From Caulobacteraceae bacterium (lineage in GTDB: Bacteria; Pseudomonadota; Alphaproteobacteria; Caulobacterales; Caulobacteraceae), in contig CANJLK010000030.1 of assembly GCA_947475465.1 (NCBI GenBank), forward strand, positions 1 through 41,554: a DNA stretch of 41,554 nucleotides. The letters run 5' to 3'. The notes under the pieces were generated by a model. That model was not told the origin of the DNA. It searched no databases and worked only from the letters and a program-made list of their open reading frames with translations. This document shows, in pieces, positions 15,102-24,864 of the stretch (position 1 is the first letter of the stretch; every line of letters starts with the position of its first letter). Position numbers and translations under genes: made by a program.

Positions 15102-17579
15102 ATGAAGAACATGCAGTCTGCGCGCGGCGCCGTGGGTGTCGGGCAGAAATCTCCACGAATTCGCCAATGCGCCATGACCATCGCCGCCGGCCTGCTAGCC
15201 AGCACGGCCATGACCCAGGCGGCCTGGGGTCAGGCCAAGGGGCCGGCCAGCGAAGCTGCCGCCACCGTCGATGAGATCGTCGTCACGGGCTCGCTGGACG
15301 CCCTGCCGCTGAAGAACGTCGGTTCGGTCTTCGGCTTCGACAAGACGATCGTGGAAACCCCGCGTTCGGCATCGACCATCAGCAAGGAGCAGATCGAACG
15401 CTTCGGCGTGACCGAGATCTACGACCTGGTCGCCCAGGCGCCGGGGACCTTCACCAACTCGTTCTTCGGGGTCGGCGGCGCGCTGGATATCCGCGGCACG
15501 CCGGGCGAGGTCTACTTCCGCGGCATCCGCCGCCTGGACAACGCCGGCAACTATCCGACGCCCATCGGCGCATCCGACCGGATCGACATCGTGCGCGGTC
15601 CGGCCTTGCCGATCTACGGCCCGTCGAAGACCGGCGGCTATATGAACTTCGTGCCGAAGTCCGCCCGGGTGAACGGCGCCCTGATGACCTCGCCGGCGGG
15701 CGACATCAGCTACACCACCGGCAGCTGGGACAAGAGCGTCCTGACCGCCCAGGTCCGCGGCCCGGCCAAGATCGGCGAGCAAGAATTCGGCTACAGCCTC
15801 TATGGCGAGGTCGAGGATTCCGGCAGCTACTACCGGAACATGTCCACCAAGCAGACGATCCTGCAGGCGTCCTTCGACAGCAATATCACCGACAATCTGC
15901 GGGTCGAATTCGGCGGCATGTACCACAAGTACGACGGCCAGCAGAACGGCGGTTGGAACCGCCTGACCCAGGCCCTGGTGGACAACGGGACCTATATCAC
16001 CGGCGCGGCGAAGGCCGTGCCGGACATCGGAGCGCCGGACGGCAAGATTTCCTACGCCGAGCTCACCGCTATCGGCGGGCTGGGGCCCTTTGGCGGCTTC
16101 GCCTGCGGCGGGGGCGTCTTTGCGTCCTCGATCACCAACGCCTGTTTTCCGGCCGGCGGACCCTTGGCCCTGACGAGTTCGGGAACGGCGAAGCTGAGCC
16201 GCAAGGACACCCTGACCGGGCCGGACGACTTCCTCAGAAACAAGCAGACCACCGGCTATTTCGACATCATCTACACGGGAGCCGACGATCTCGAGGCGAA
16301 GAACCAGCTCTTCTACGACAAGACCGAGAACCTGAACGAGAACGCCTATGGCTTCTCACAGTTCGTCGACACCTACGTCATCGAGGACAAGATCGTCCTT
16401 GCGAAGACGTTCACCAACGACATGGGCAAATTCGCCTTCCAGGCCTCGCCGTCGATCCGCTACACGAACTTCCACTTCGGGGACGATTTCACCTACGAAT
16501 ACTTCCACCGCGTGGACCTGACGGTCGGCTACACGCCGCTCTCGACCCGCCAGCTATCGACCCAATGCGACTGCGGGTATTCGGATTACCTGACCGGCCA
16601 CTACACCGACTACGGCCTGGCGGGCCTGGCCGACCTGGCCTTCGACTTCGGCCTCGATGTCACCTTGGGCGCGCGGTATGACAAGACTGACGTGATCTCG
16701 ACCATCGATCCCAAGCGGCAGCCCGTCGCGCCGGGCACACTGCTGACGGCGTCGAACAGCAAGGGCGCCTGGTCGTGGACCGCCAGCGCCAACTACAAGG
16801 CGCCGCTGGGCCTGATCCCCTACGTGACCGTCTCCAAGCAGTCCACGATGGTGGTGGGCGAAGGCGCCGAGGTCCTGGTGGCCGACGTGGCCGGAAACTC
16901 GTTCATCGCCGCCTCGAACCTCTACGAGGGCGGCGTCAAGGGGTCCTGGCTGGGCGGCAAGCTCTATGCGGCCGTGTCGGTCTACAAACAGGACCGGACC
17001 GATCACAACGTCCAGTCCTCGGTGACCAACCAGTCCGTCGAGACCAAGGGCGCGGAAGCCGAATTCCGCTGGGCGGTCGACGAGCACCTGCTGCTCACCG
17101 GCGCCTACACCAAGACCAAGGTCTATAATCTATCCTACCTGGACGCGGGCACGGCCTTCAGTTTCTTCGGTATCCAGGACCTGAAGAACGTCTCCAATCC
17201 GGCGCTCTACCTGGGCGGCCAGCCGCTGGGCCTGGTGCCGATCTTCACGCGGGAAGCGTCGCGGCGGGCGGGTATCCCGGAAAACGTCATCTCCGGAACG
17301 GCGACCTATGGCTTCGACAACGGATTTGCCTTGGCCGCCAGCGCCTCGCACGTGGACTCGGTGTGGTCCGGCCAGTCGCAGGTCGTGCGCCTGCCATCCT
17401 ATACGCTGGTGGACCTGAGCGCGTCCTACAGGATGGGCAGCTGGTTGTTCCGGGCGGTGGTCAAGAACGCGACCGACGCGGAATTTTTCCGGGCCAACTT
17501 CACCGAACTGTTCGGCAGCACCGTGGTGTTACCGGAGAAGCCGAGGAGCTTCCAGGCGACGGTCTCCTATAGCTTCTGA
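15102..17579 (+). CDS. TonB-dependent outer-membrane receptor
   Basis: The 825-residue receptor has a long signal region ending near AAWGQA (about residue 46) and a TonB box DEIVVTG (about residues 60-66). The plug domain follows (TPRSASTISKEQIERFGVTEIYDLVAQAPG, with RGPALPIYGPSKTGGYMNFVPKSAR at its end). After that comes a long 22-strand-type beta barrel closing with the terminal aromatic SYSF. Length and layout fit siderophore-type receptors, but the ligand cannot be read from sequence. The gene stands alone, with a regulatory gap upstream. It faces a MarR-response regulator-kinase operon, which might sense the same ligand or envelope state. Confidence 0.93.
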   Translation: MKNMQSARGAVGVGQKSPRIRQCAMTIAAGLLASTAMTQAAWGQAKGPASEAAATVDEIVVTGSLDALPLKNVGSVFGFDKTIVETPRSASTISKEQIERFGVTEIYDLVAQAPGTFTNSFFGVGGALDIRGTPGEVYFRGIRRLDNAGNYPTPIGASDRIDIVRGPALPIYGPSKTGGYMNFVPKSARVNGALMTSPAGDISYTTGSWDKSVLTAQVRGPAKIGEQEFGYSLYGEVEDSGSYYRNMSTKQTILQASFDSNITDNLRVEFGGMYHKYDGQQNGGWNRLTQALVDNGTYITGAAKAVPDIGAPDGKISYAELTAIGGLGPFGGFACGGGVFASSITNACFPAGGPLALTSSGTAKLSRKDTLTGPDDFLRNKQTTGYFDIIYTGADDLEAKNQLFYDKTENLNENAYGFSQFVDTYVIEDKIVLAKTFTNDMGKFAFQASPSIRYTNFHFGDDFTYEYFHRVDLTVGYTPLSTRQLSTQCDCGYSDYLTGHYTDYGLAGLADLAFDFGLDVTLGARYDKTDVISTIDPKRQPVAPGTLLTASNSKGAWSWTASANYKAPLGLIPYVTVSKQSTMVVGEGAEVLVADVAGNSFIAASNLYEGGVKGSWLGGKLYAAVSVYKQDRTDHNVQSSVTNQSVETKGAEAEFRWAVDEHLLLTGAYTKTKVYNLSYLDAGTAFSFFGIQDLKNVSNPALYLGGQPLGLVPIFTREASRRAGIPENVISGTATYGFDNGFALAASASHVDSVWSGQSQVVRLPSYTLVDLSASYRMGSWLFRAVVKNATDAEFFRANFTELFGSTVVLPEKPRSFQATVSYSF

Positions 17580-17587
17580 CGGGTGTC

Positions 17588-17615
17588 GGACGTCTCGCCG
17601 CAAGGCGGGGCGTCC
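17588..17615. terminator. GNRA-capped hairpin between convergent genes
   Basis: A 12-bp stem (two G-T wobbles) is closed by a GCAA tetraloop, starting eight bases after the receptor stop and ending 46 bases before the kinase stop. There is no T-run, so terminator function is likely but not certain. Confidence 0.5.
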
Positions 17616-17661
17616 GTGCGACCGCTTGCCGGCGGCGCTCTCCATAGGGTGCAGGAGGGCT

Positions 17662-19020
17662 CTAGCCCGGCAGCCGCACCACGGCGCGCAGGCCGCCCAT
17701 GGCCGAGCGCGACAGGATGATGTCGCCGCCGTGGCCCCGGGCCACGTCGCGGGCGATGGCGAGGCCCAGGCCCACGCCCTTGGTGTTCTGGTTGCGGGCC
17801 TCGTCCAGGCGGCCAAAGGCCTTGAAGGCGTCCTCATACTGATCCTCGGGAATGCCGGGGCCGTCGTCGTCGACGCTGATCTCGACGCCGCCCTGTGGCC
17901 GGTGACGGGCGGCGACGGCGACATGCTCGCCGTGGACAGCGGCGTTCATGATCAGGTTTGAGAGGGCGCGCTTCAGCGCATTGGGCCGGACCTGGGCGAT
18001 CAGATCGGGATCAGCCTCGACGGCGACCTTGGCGCCGGCCCGCACGGCGCCCTCGCTGACCTCGTCGATCAGTTGGCGCAGATGCACCGTCTCGACCGCC
18101 TCGCCGCCCTCGCCGCGGGCGAAGGCCAGGTATTCGTCGATCATGTGCTCCATCTCGGCCAGGTCGCGCTTCATGGCCGTGGCGCGCTTGGAGGGCTCGG
18201 TGAGCGCCAGCTCCAGCTTCAGCCGCGTGAGCGGGGTTCGCAGGTCGTGGCTGACGGAGGCCAGCAGGGTGGTGCGCTGGTCGATGTGGCGCTGGATGCG
18301 GGCGCGCATGTCGATGAAGGCGTGGGCGGCGCGGCGGACCTCCTTGGCGCCGTGCGGCTTGAACGCCGCCACGTCGGCGCCGCGCCCGAAGGCCTCGGCG
18401 GCGTTGGCCAGCCGCTCGATGGCGCGGACCTGGTTCCTGATGAACAGAATGGCGATGCCGGTGAGCAGGATGGTGGCCACCGTCATCCACAGGACGAAGA
18501 TGTGGCCCTGGGTGGCGAAGGCTCGGTCCCGAGGCGCCAGGATGCGCATCACCCCGCCCGGCACGGCCACGCGGATGTCGACGAAGGCCGGGTAGCGGGT
18601 GGTGTCGAACCAGAAGGGGCTGTCGAGTCGGGCGGCGAGCGCCCTTTGCAGGGACTGGTCGATGGGGGCGAAGAAGGGCTCGATCAGCACGGGCGCGTCT
18701 CTGCGGCCCTCCGGCAGTTTGCGGCCGGGCTGCAGGGCGATGGAGAGCTCCATGGAGTTCTCGGCGCGGGAGGCGAGGCGGGCGAAGGCGGCGGGACTCG
18801 GGTCGTCCTGATAGCTCTCGACCGCCCATGCGATGTCGCCGGCCAGGCCCTCGGAAAGACGGCTGGTGACGGTCTGCCAGTGGGCGTCGAAGAAAACATA
18901 GGTGACGGCGATCTGCATGATCGCGATCGGCAGGACGATGATCAGCAGGGAGCGGCCGAACAGGGTCCCCGGCAGCTGCCGTTTGATCCAGCGGCCGACA
19001 GCGCGCGGCGTCAGGCGCAT
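17662..19020 (-). CDS. Sensor histidine kinase, EnvZ-like
   Basis: The 452-residue inner-membrane sensor has one transmembrane helix near residues 24-42 and a periplasmic domain of about 120 residues. A second helix lies at about 173-195 and is followed by a HAMP region. The H-box SVSHDLRTPLTRLK (about residue 260), N-box NLIMNAAVHG, G1 DDDGPGIP and G2 GVGLGLAIA are all intact. The ATG at 19020 overlaps the response regulator stop as TGATG. An in-frame TTG one codon earlier is less likely. It phosphorylates the regulator encoded just upstream. The periplasmic stimulus is unknown. Confidence 0.93.
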   Translation of the reverse strand: MRLTPRAVGRWIKRQLPGTLFGRSLLIIVLPIAIMQIAVTYVFFDAHWQTVTSRLSEGLAGDIAWAVESYQDDPSPAAFARLASRAENSMELSIALQPGRKLPEGRRDAPVLIEPFFAPIDQSLQRALAARLDSPFWFDTTRYPAFVDIRVAVPGGVMRILAPRDRAFATQGHIFVLWMTVATILLTGIAILFIRNQVRAIERLANAAEAFGRGADVAAFKPHGAKEVRRAAHAFIDMRARIQRHIDQRTTLLASVSHDLRTPLTRLKLELALTEPSKRATAMKRDLAEMEHMIDEYLAFARGEGGEAVETVHLRQLIDEVSEGAVRAGAKVAVEADPDLIAQVRPNALKRALSNLIMNAAVHGEHVAVAARHRPQGGVEISVDDDGPGIPEDQYEDAFKAFGRLDEARNQNTKGVGLGLAIARDVARGHGGDIILSRSAMGGLRAVVRLPG

Positions 19021-19727
19021 CAATCCGGCGCCAGTCTGTAACCGACGCCGCGGACGGTCTGGAGGTAGCGCGGGGCCTTGGGGTCGTCCTCGATCTTGCG
19101 GCGCAGGCGGGTCACCTGGACATCCACGGCGCGGCCGGAGGGGTCGACCGTGTCGCGGGCGAGCTCCAGGCGGTCGACGGGTTCGTGCGGGTTGCGGGCC
19201 AGCTGGCGCAGGAGCGCCACCTCAGCCTCGGTCAGGCGCACGGGCTCGCCGTCGCAGGTGAGTTCGCCACGGTCGGGGTCGAAGCGGCAGCGGCCGAGCG
19301 TCAGGACGGCGTCGGGCGCCGGCCTATCCTGGGCGCGGCGCAGGATCGCCTCGATGCGCAGCAGCAGTTCCTCCGGCTCGAAGGGCTTGGCCAGGTAGTC
19401 GTCGGCTCCGGTCTTCAGGCCCTCGATGCGGGCCTCGGATTCGCCCCGGGCGGTGAGCATCAGCACCGGCGTGCGTCCGGCCGGCCCGCGCTGCTCGCGC
19501 AGCCACCTCGTCAGCGAAAACCCGTCCTCGCCCGGCATCATCACGTCGAAGACCGCCAGGTCGAAGTCCAGGGTCTCCATCAGCCGCCGGGCCGGCGCGC
19601 CGCCGGCAGCGGTGGTCACCCGAAAGCCCGCGCGGGCCAGGTACTCCTTGAGGAGCTCGCGGATGCGGTCGTCGTCGTCCACCACCAGGAGGTGGCGGCT
19701 GCGCGGGGGTGCGTCGGCGGGCGCCAT
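19020..19727 (-). CDS. OmpR/PhoB-type response regulator
   Basis: The 235-residue cytosolic regulator has a receiver domain (VVDDDDRIRELL at the acidic pocket, phospho-acceptor aspartate in FDVMMPGEDG, conserved threonine in LMLTARG, lysine in AKPFEPEELL). Its C-terminal winged-helix DNA-binding domain ends VQTVRGVGYRLAPD-like (here LQTVRGVGYRL). The ATG at 19727 sits in a TGATG overlap with the MarR stop and gives the normal family length. The frame is open far upstream to 20462, but that part is not protein-like and runs through a repeat. Being paired with a MarR gene, it resembles the PetP-PetR pair of Rhodobacter capsulatus. Confidence 0.93.
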   Translation of the reverse strand: MAPADAPPRSRHLLVVDDDDRIRELLKEYLARAGFRVTTAAGGAPARRLMETLDFDLAVFDVMMPGEDGFSLTRWLREQRGPAGRTPVLMLTARGESEARIEGLKTGADDYLAKPFEPEELLLRIEAILRRAQDRPAPDAVLTLGRCRFDPDRGELTCDGEPVRLTEAEVALLRQLARNPHEPVDRLELARDTVDPSGRAVDVQVTRLRRKIEDDPKAPRYLQTVRGVGYRLAPD

Positions 19728-20209
19728 CAGAGCCGCCCTCCCGCGCCGCGCGCCCGTCCGCCCGACAAGGCGCCCAGGATGCGGCGCGCGCCGCCCACCG
19801 CGTCCAGCCCGCCGTCCCGGTAGGCGCGCCCGATCTGGCCGCGCAGGCGCTCGGCGATGGCCCCTTCGAAGGCCTCCCCCTGCGGCGTCAGGACCGCGGT
19901 GCGGCGGCGGCCGTCGAGATCGCCCGGCGCCTTTTGGGCCAGACCCTTGGCCTCCAGGTCGGTCAGGATACGGCTGGCGGCCTGTTTCGACAGGCTGGTC
20001 AGCTGGGCCAGGTCCTGCACGCCGATGCCGGGTCGGCGGCGCAGCAGGAAGGCGGCGCGCCAGTGGGAGCGGCCCAGGCCGAGGTCGGCGGCCTCCAGGC
20101 CCAGATCCACCGCCGCCCACATGGAGGCCTCGGCCAGCATCAGCAGCTCCAGGCCCGCGTCGAGCTCGTCCTCGCGCAGGATCAGCCGAGGATCGGCGGG
20201 CGCGTTCAT
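19727..20209 (-). CDS. MarR-family transcriptional regulator
   Basis: The 160-residue winged-helix regulator has an N-terminal helix (DELDAGLELLMLAEASMWAAV). Its DNA-binding core is GVQDLAQLTSLSKQAASRILTDLEAKGL (about residues 62-89), followed by a wing DLDGRRRTAVLTPQG. It starts at ATG 20209. The reading frame is open to 20362 but runs through a dispersed repeat and is not part of the gene. It is the first gene of a three-gene operon with one-base overlaps, so MarR, response regulator and kinase are made together. PetP of Rhodobacter is the closest analogy by organisation. Orthology is not shown. Confidence 0.88.
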   Translation of the reverse strand: MNAPADPRLILREDELDAGLELLMLAEASMWAAVDLGLEAADLGLGRSHWRAAFLLRRRPGIGVQDLAQLTSLSKQAASRILTDLEAKGLAQKAPGDLDGRRRTAVLTPQGEAFEGAIAERLRGQIGRAYRDGGLDAVGGARRILGALSGGRARGAGGRL

Positions 20210-20264
20210 GGCCGAGCCTCCAGAGGCCGGCGGTTGGCGACCAGACCCTCCCCCTCGGGGGGAA

Positions 20265-20383
20265 GTGGCGCGGCGAGCTCTTGCGATGCCGTGACGGAAG
20301 GGGAATCGAGGGTCGCCCACAGAACCCCCTCCGACGTCCCATCGCTCCGCTCGGGCCGCCACCTCCCCCTAAGGGAGAGGAGA
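20265..20383. repeat. Dispersed GC-rich repeat, copy 2
   Basis: This copy matches 3171-3288, including CCCCCTCCGACGTCCC and CGGGCCGCCACCTCCCCCT. Its outer flanks are themselves inverted (CCCCTCGGGGGGAAGTGG on the left, CCACCTCCCCCTAAGGGAGAGG on the right), the shape of a non-coding mobile palindrome. It lies upstream of the MarR operon, between it and the divergent ilvE, so it may carry or displace promoter elements. Confidence 0.78.
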
Positions 20384-20475
20384 CGGAAGGGTAGGCGCTC
20401 CAAGGTGGCGGGTGACAAAAGCGGCCCAATTCGTTTGACGGGCGGGCCTTCGAGGGCTTCAAGGGGGGCTTCTTG

Positions 20476-20484
20476 AAAGGAGGT
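20476..20484 (+). promoter_or_regulatory. Near-perfect Shine-Dalgarno sequence for ilvE
   Basis: AAAGGAGGT, nine bases before the ATG at 20494, is the strongest ribosome binding site seen in the window and fixes the ilvE start against the upstream in-frame TTG at 20473. Confidence 0.85.
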
Positions 20485-20493
20485 CACCCTCAA

Positions 20494-21381
20494 ATGTCTC
20501 TCGTTCCCTTCGACGACCGCGATGGATGGATCTGGCTGGACGGCCAGTTCGTGCCCTGGCGCGAGGCGACGGTGCACGTACTGACGCATGGTCTTCACTA
20601 TGCCTCGGCCGTGTTCGAGGGGGAACGGATGTATGGGGGTGAGATCTACGCGCTGACGGCGCACACGGAACGCCTTTTCAAGTCCGCCGAGATCCTGGAC
20701 ATGGAAATCCCGTTCACGGTGGCCCAGATCGACCAGGCCTGCAAGGACACCTGCGCCAAGAACGGCCTGACCGACGCCTATGTCCGGCCGATCGCCTGGC
20801 GCGGCTCGGAGATGATCGGCGTCGCCGCCCAGAACACCAAGATCCACGTGGCGATCGCGGTGTGGGACTGGCCGAGCTATTTCAGCCCGGAAGAGCGCGC
20901 CAAGGGCATCCGCATGTGCTGGGCCAAGTACAAGCGCCCCTCGCCGGAGACCGAACCTGTCCACGCCAAGGCCACCGGCCTTTACATGATCTGCACCATC
21001 TCCAAGCACGCCGCGGAGAAGGACGGATACGCCGACGCCATGATGCTGGATTACCGCGGCTATGTGGCGGAGAGCACCGGCTCCAACGTGTTCTTCGTGA
21101 AGGACGGGGTGATCCACACGCCGCTCCCGGACTGCTTCCTGAACGGCATCACCCGCCAGTCGGTGATCAAGCTGGCCCGCGGCAAGGGCTACGAGGTCAT
21201 TGAGCGACACATCAAGCCGGAGGAGCTGACCGGCTTCACCGAATGCTTCGTGACCGGCAGCGCGGCGGAAGTGACCCCCGTGGGCCAGATCGGCGAGTAC
21301 CGGTTCACCCCGGGCGCTATTTCGCTGGGCCTGGCCGACGACTACGCCAAGATGGTGCGGCGGCAACTGGTGTCGGCGTAG
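20494..21381 (+). CDS. ilvE: Branched-chain amino acid aminotransferase
   Basis: This fold-type IV PLP enzyme interconverts Leu, Ile and Val with their 2-oxo acids using glutamate/2-oxoglutarate. The 295-residue product carries HVLTHGLHYASAVFEGERMY near the N-terminus, the PLP lysine in HAKATGLYM, the ESTGSNVFFVKDG signature, and GITRQSVIKLA for phosphate binding. The C-terminal GSAAEVTPVGQIG is typical of the IlvE group rather than D-amino acid transaminases. The start ATG 20494 follows a perfect ribosome binding site. It appears monocistronic and is divergent from the MarR operon. Confidence 0.95.
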   Translation: MSLVPFDDRDGWIWLDGQFVPWREATVHVLTHGLHYASAVFEGERMYGGEIYALTAHTERLFKSAEILDMEIPFTVAQIDQACKDTCAKNGLTDAYVRPIAWRGSEMIGVAAQNTKIHVAIAVWDWPSYFSPEERAKGIRMCWAKYKRPSPETEPVHAKATGLYMICTISKHAAEKDGYADAMMLDYRGYVAESTGSNVFFVKDGVIHTPLPDCFLNGITRQSVIKLARGKGYEVIERHIKPEELTGFTECFVTGSAAEVTPVGQIGEYRFTPGAISLGLADDYAKMVRRQLVSA

Positions 21382-21400
21382 GGCGTCATCTGAAGTGCGA

Positions 21401-21505
21401 TCGTCGTCCCCGGGCCTGTCCCGGGGATCAGAGACGCCGACCTGGGGATTCTGCGCGCGGACCCGGTGCGTCTGGATGGCCGGCACAAGGCCGGCCATGA
21501 CGACC
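21401..21505. repeat. Double-hairpin REP/BIME-like element
   Basis: Two GC-rich hairpins (CCCCGGG/CCCGGGG at 21408-21426 and ATGGCCGG/CCGGCCAT at 21476-21498) sit inside short outer arms GTCGTC and GACGAC. The element lies between two convergent genes, a typical REP position, and may also stop transcription from both sides. Confidence 0.7.
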
Positions 21506-21514
21506 ATTTTGAAA

Positions 21515-21910
21515 TCAGACGATCCAGCTCATGGGCCGGGGCACCGGTTCACCACGGGAGAGCGCGACCGCGCCGACGATGAGGCGCGCCAGGGTCCAGA
21601 CCCAGACCAGGCCCAGCATGCCCAGCGACAGCCACAGGAAGGGCAGGCCGATCAGCAGGAAGGACAGGGGCACGCTGACCACGGCGACGGCCCCCCAGAC
21701 GATCGACCAGACGACGGAGAGCCAAAAGGTGCGGATAATCCAATCGTAATGGCTGCGCATCACCGGCCCCGCGCCGTCCCGGCTCGCATAGGCGATGATC
21801 CCCGCGACGATGATGGTCAAGCCGTGGGTCAGGCCCAGCAGGTAGAGGCCATAGGCCACGCCCGGCAGGGTGCGGTCTTCGGGGCGGCCGTCGTCCAGGC
21901 GCTCGGTCAT
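21515..21910 (-). CDS. Small multi-pass membrane protein, DUF4870-like
   Basis: The 131-residue product has three to four hydrophobic helices: LPGVAYGLYLLGLTHGLTIIVAGIIAY, then SVVWSIVWGAVAVVSVPLSFLLIGLPFLW, and VWTLARLIVGAVAL. Short polar loops include RSHYDWIIRTFW. This pattern, with a conserved H-Y/F-x-W between the first two helices, resembles DUF4870-type proteins. It starts at ATG 21910, ten bases after folB, so it is the last gene of the SDR-folB operon. The function is unknown. Confidence 0.75.
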   Translation of the reverse strand: MTERLDDGRPEDRTLPGVAYGLYLLGLTHGLTIIVAGIIAYASRDGAGPVMRSHYDWIIRTFWLSVVWSIVWGAVAVVSVPLSFLLIGLPFLWLSLGMLGLVWVWTLARLIVGAVALSRGEPVPRPMSWIV

Positions 21911-21920
21911 CTTGAAATCC

Positions 21921-22325
21921 TCAGGCGCGGACCAGCGTCACCTCGACGCCGGCGCCCACCGCATCTGGGGCCAGGGCCAGGGGCTTTTCAACCCGTACCC
22001 GGGCGCGGGTGACCCTGGGGTCCGTCAGGCAGCGGCGCGCCAGGCGCTCGGCGAAGGTCTCGACCAGCTGGATATGGCCTTCGGCGGCCAGTTCGCGGGC
22101 GGCGGTGAGGATGGTCTCGTAGTTCAAGGTGTCGGCCAGGCGCTCGGCGCCGGCGGTGGGCACATCGAGCTCGACATCCACCACCAGGGGCTGGGCGCGA
22201 CCGATCTCGTGGCGATAGATCCCGATCTCGGCGTCGATCTTCAGGCCGGTGACGAAGACCTTGGTCATCACCGTGCGCAGCTGAGCAGGCGCGTCCTGGG
22301 CGGGTTCGGGAAGCGGCGAGGCCAC
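21921..22325 (-). CDS. folB: Dihydroneopterin aldolase
   Basis: FolB converts 7,8-dihydroneopterin to 6-hydroxymethyl-dihydropterin in folate synthesis. The conserved core begins KVFVTGLKIDAEIGIYRHE and includes NYETILTAARELA, LVETFAERLA and the C-terminal VRVEKP. The GTG at 22325 (134 residues) is chosen because GAGGG lies eight bases upstream. A TTG at 22340 overlapping the SDR stop as TTGA and an ATG at 22268 are alternatives. The ATG would give the usual family length of about 115-120 residues. Its place after a short-chain reductase supports a pteridine role for both. Confidence 0.85.
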   Translation of the reverse strand: MASPLPEPAQDAPAQLRTVMTKVFVTGLKIDAEIGIYRHEIGRAQPLVVDVELDVPTAGAERLADTLNYETILTAARELAAEGHIQLVETFAERLARRCLTDPRVTRARVRVEKPLALAPDAVGAGVEVTLVRA

Positions 22326-22336
22326 GGGCTTAGCCC

Positions 22337-23074
22337 TCAAGTCCTGCGGGCCAGGTGCTGGCCCGCATCGACGGCGATCATCTGTCCGGTCACCGAGCGC
22401 GCGTCAATCAGGTAGCGCAGGGCCTGGCCGATCTCGTCGGGCGAGGCGGGCCTTTGCAACAGGGTGGCGGCGGCCTCGGCGTCGAAAGCGGCCTGGTCCT
22501 GATGGATCGAGGGCAGGGTCGGGCCAGGTCCGATGGCGTTGACCCGGATGCGGGGGCTGAGCGCCTGGGCCAGCATGCGGGTGGCGTCCCACAGCGCCGA
22601 CTTGCTCAGGGAATAGGAGAAGAATTCCGGCGCCGGATTGAGCACCCGCTGGTCGAGCATGTTGACGATCAGGCCCTCCCGGCCCGGCGGCAGGCGCCGG
22701 GCGAACACCTGAGCCAGAACGAGCGGGCTGCGCAGATTGGTCTCCAGGTGGGCGTCCCAGGAGGCGCGGTTCATGCCCGCGAAGGCGTCTTCCTCGAAGA
22801 CGCTGGCGTTGTTGACCAGCAGGGTGACGGGCCCGAGCTCGGTCTCGGCCTCGCCCACCAGGGCCACCGTGGTCGATTCCTTGCGCAGGTCGCAGGCCAG
22901 GATGGCGGCCTTGCGCCGCCGGGCGCGGACCTCGGCGGCGGTCGCCTCGGCCTCGTCGTCCACATGGCGGACGTGGATGGCGACGTCGTAGCCGGCGTCG
23001 GCGGCGGCGATGACCAGGGCCCGGCCCAGTCGGCGCGCGCCGCCGGTGATGAGCGCGCAGCCCCGGTCAGCCAT
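22337..23074 (-). CDS. Short-chain dehydrogenase/reductase, pteridine-reductase-like
   Basis: The 245-residue Rossmann enzyme has the NAD(P)-binding TGGARRLGRAL (about 10-20), with arginines after the glycine motif that favour NADPH. It also has LVNNASVFEEDAF, the active-site YSLSK (Tyr and Lys) and RVNAIGPGPTLPS. Classical SDR length. It precedes folB directly, and this neighbourhood together with the TGGARRLG type of motif suggests a FolM/PTR1-like dihydromonapterin or pteridine reductase. That is an inference from context. It starts at ATG 23074, 20 bases after the 26-residue peptide gene. Confidence 0.85.
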   Translation of the reverse strand: MADRGCALITGGARRLGRALVIAAADAGYDVAIHVRHVDDEAEATAAEVRARRRKAAILACDLRKESTTVALVGEAETELGPVTLLVNNASVFEEDAFAGMNRASWDAHLETNLRSPLVLAQVFARRLPPGREGLIVNMLDQRVLNPAPEFFSYSLSKSALWDATRMLAQALSPRIRVNAIGPGPTLPSIHQDQAAFDAEAAATLLQRPASPDEIGQALRYLIDARSVTGQMIAVDAGQHLARRT

Positions 23075-23094
23075 GGCGCGGACCCGCGGTCAGC

Positions 23095-23175
23095 CTAGTC
23101 GAGCCGGCCGAAATCGAACCAGTTCAGCGCCAGGATGGCGACGAGGAAGATGGCGATAACGGCGATGCCGGCCAT
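23095..23175 (-). CDS. 26-residue membrane peptide heading the SDR-folB operon
   Basis: The reading frame ATG 23175 to TAG 23095 encodes MAGIAVIAIFLVAILALNWF followed by DFGRLD. It is a single hydrophobic helix with an aromatic and acidic C-terminal tail. CGGAG lies seven bases upstream as a ribosome binding site. It stops 20 bases before the SDR start, so it would be co-transcribed with SDR and folB. Many alphaproteobacteria have such short single-helix proteins, but I could not match this one to a named family. It could also act as a leader peptide. Confidence 0.6.
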   Translation of the reverse strand: MAGIAVIAIFLVAILALNWFDFGRLD

Positions 23176-23416
23176 GGGAGGCTCCGTAGGTTCGATTGCC
23201 CCGGCTTTAGCGAGCAGGGGCGGGCTTAGCAACCGAGGAGGCGCGAAGGGCGAATTTCATGGGCGAGTCCGGTTGCGGGCGGGGCGCTTGTGCCGCAACT
23301 GTAGCGGCGAGAGGCCTTTCCCAACTGAACGCCGATCACTAACATGAGGCCGAACACGGGACGCGACGTTCCCGGCGGCTGGACACGGTCGCAATCAAAC
23401 GCTCCGGGAGGACACC

Positions 23417-24853
<1,437 letters not shown>

Positions 24854-24864
24854 GCGGGCCCGCG

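Noticed and set aside
19728..20462. Upstream extension of the response regulator frame
   Set aside because: It runs through the MarR gene and a dispersed repeat, is Pro/Arg-rich, and a TGATG-coupled ATG at 19727 gives the normal family length.
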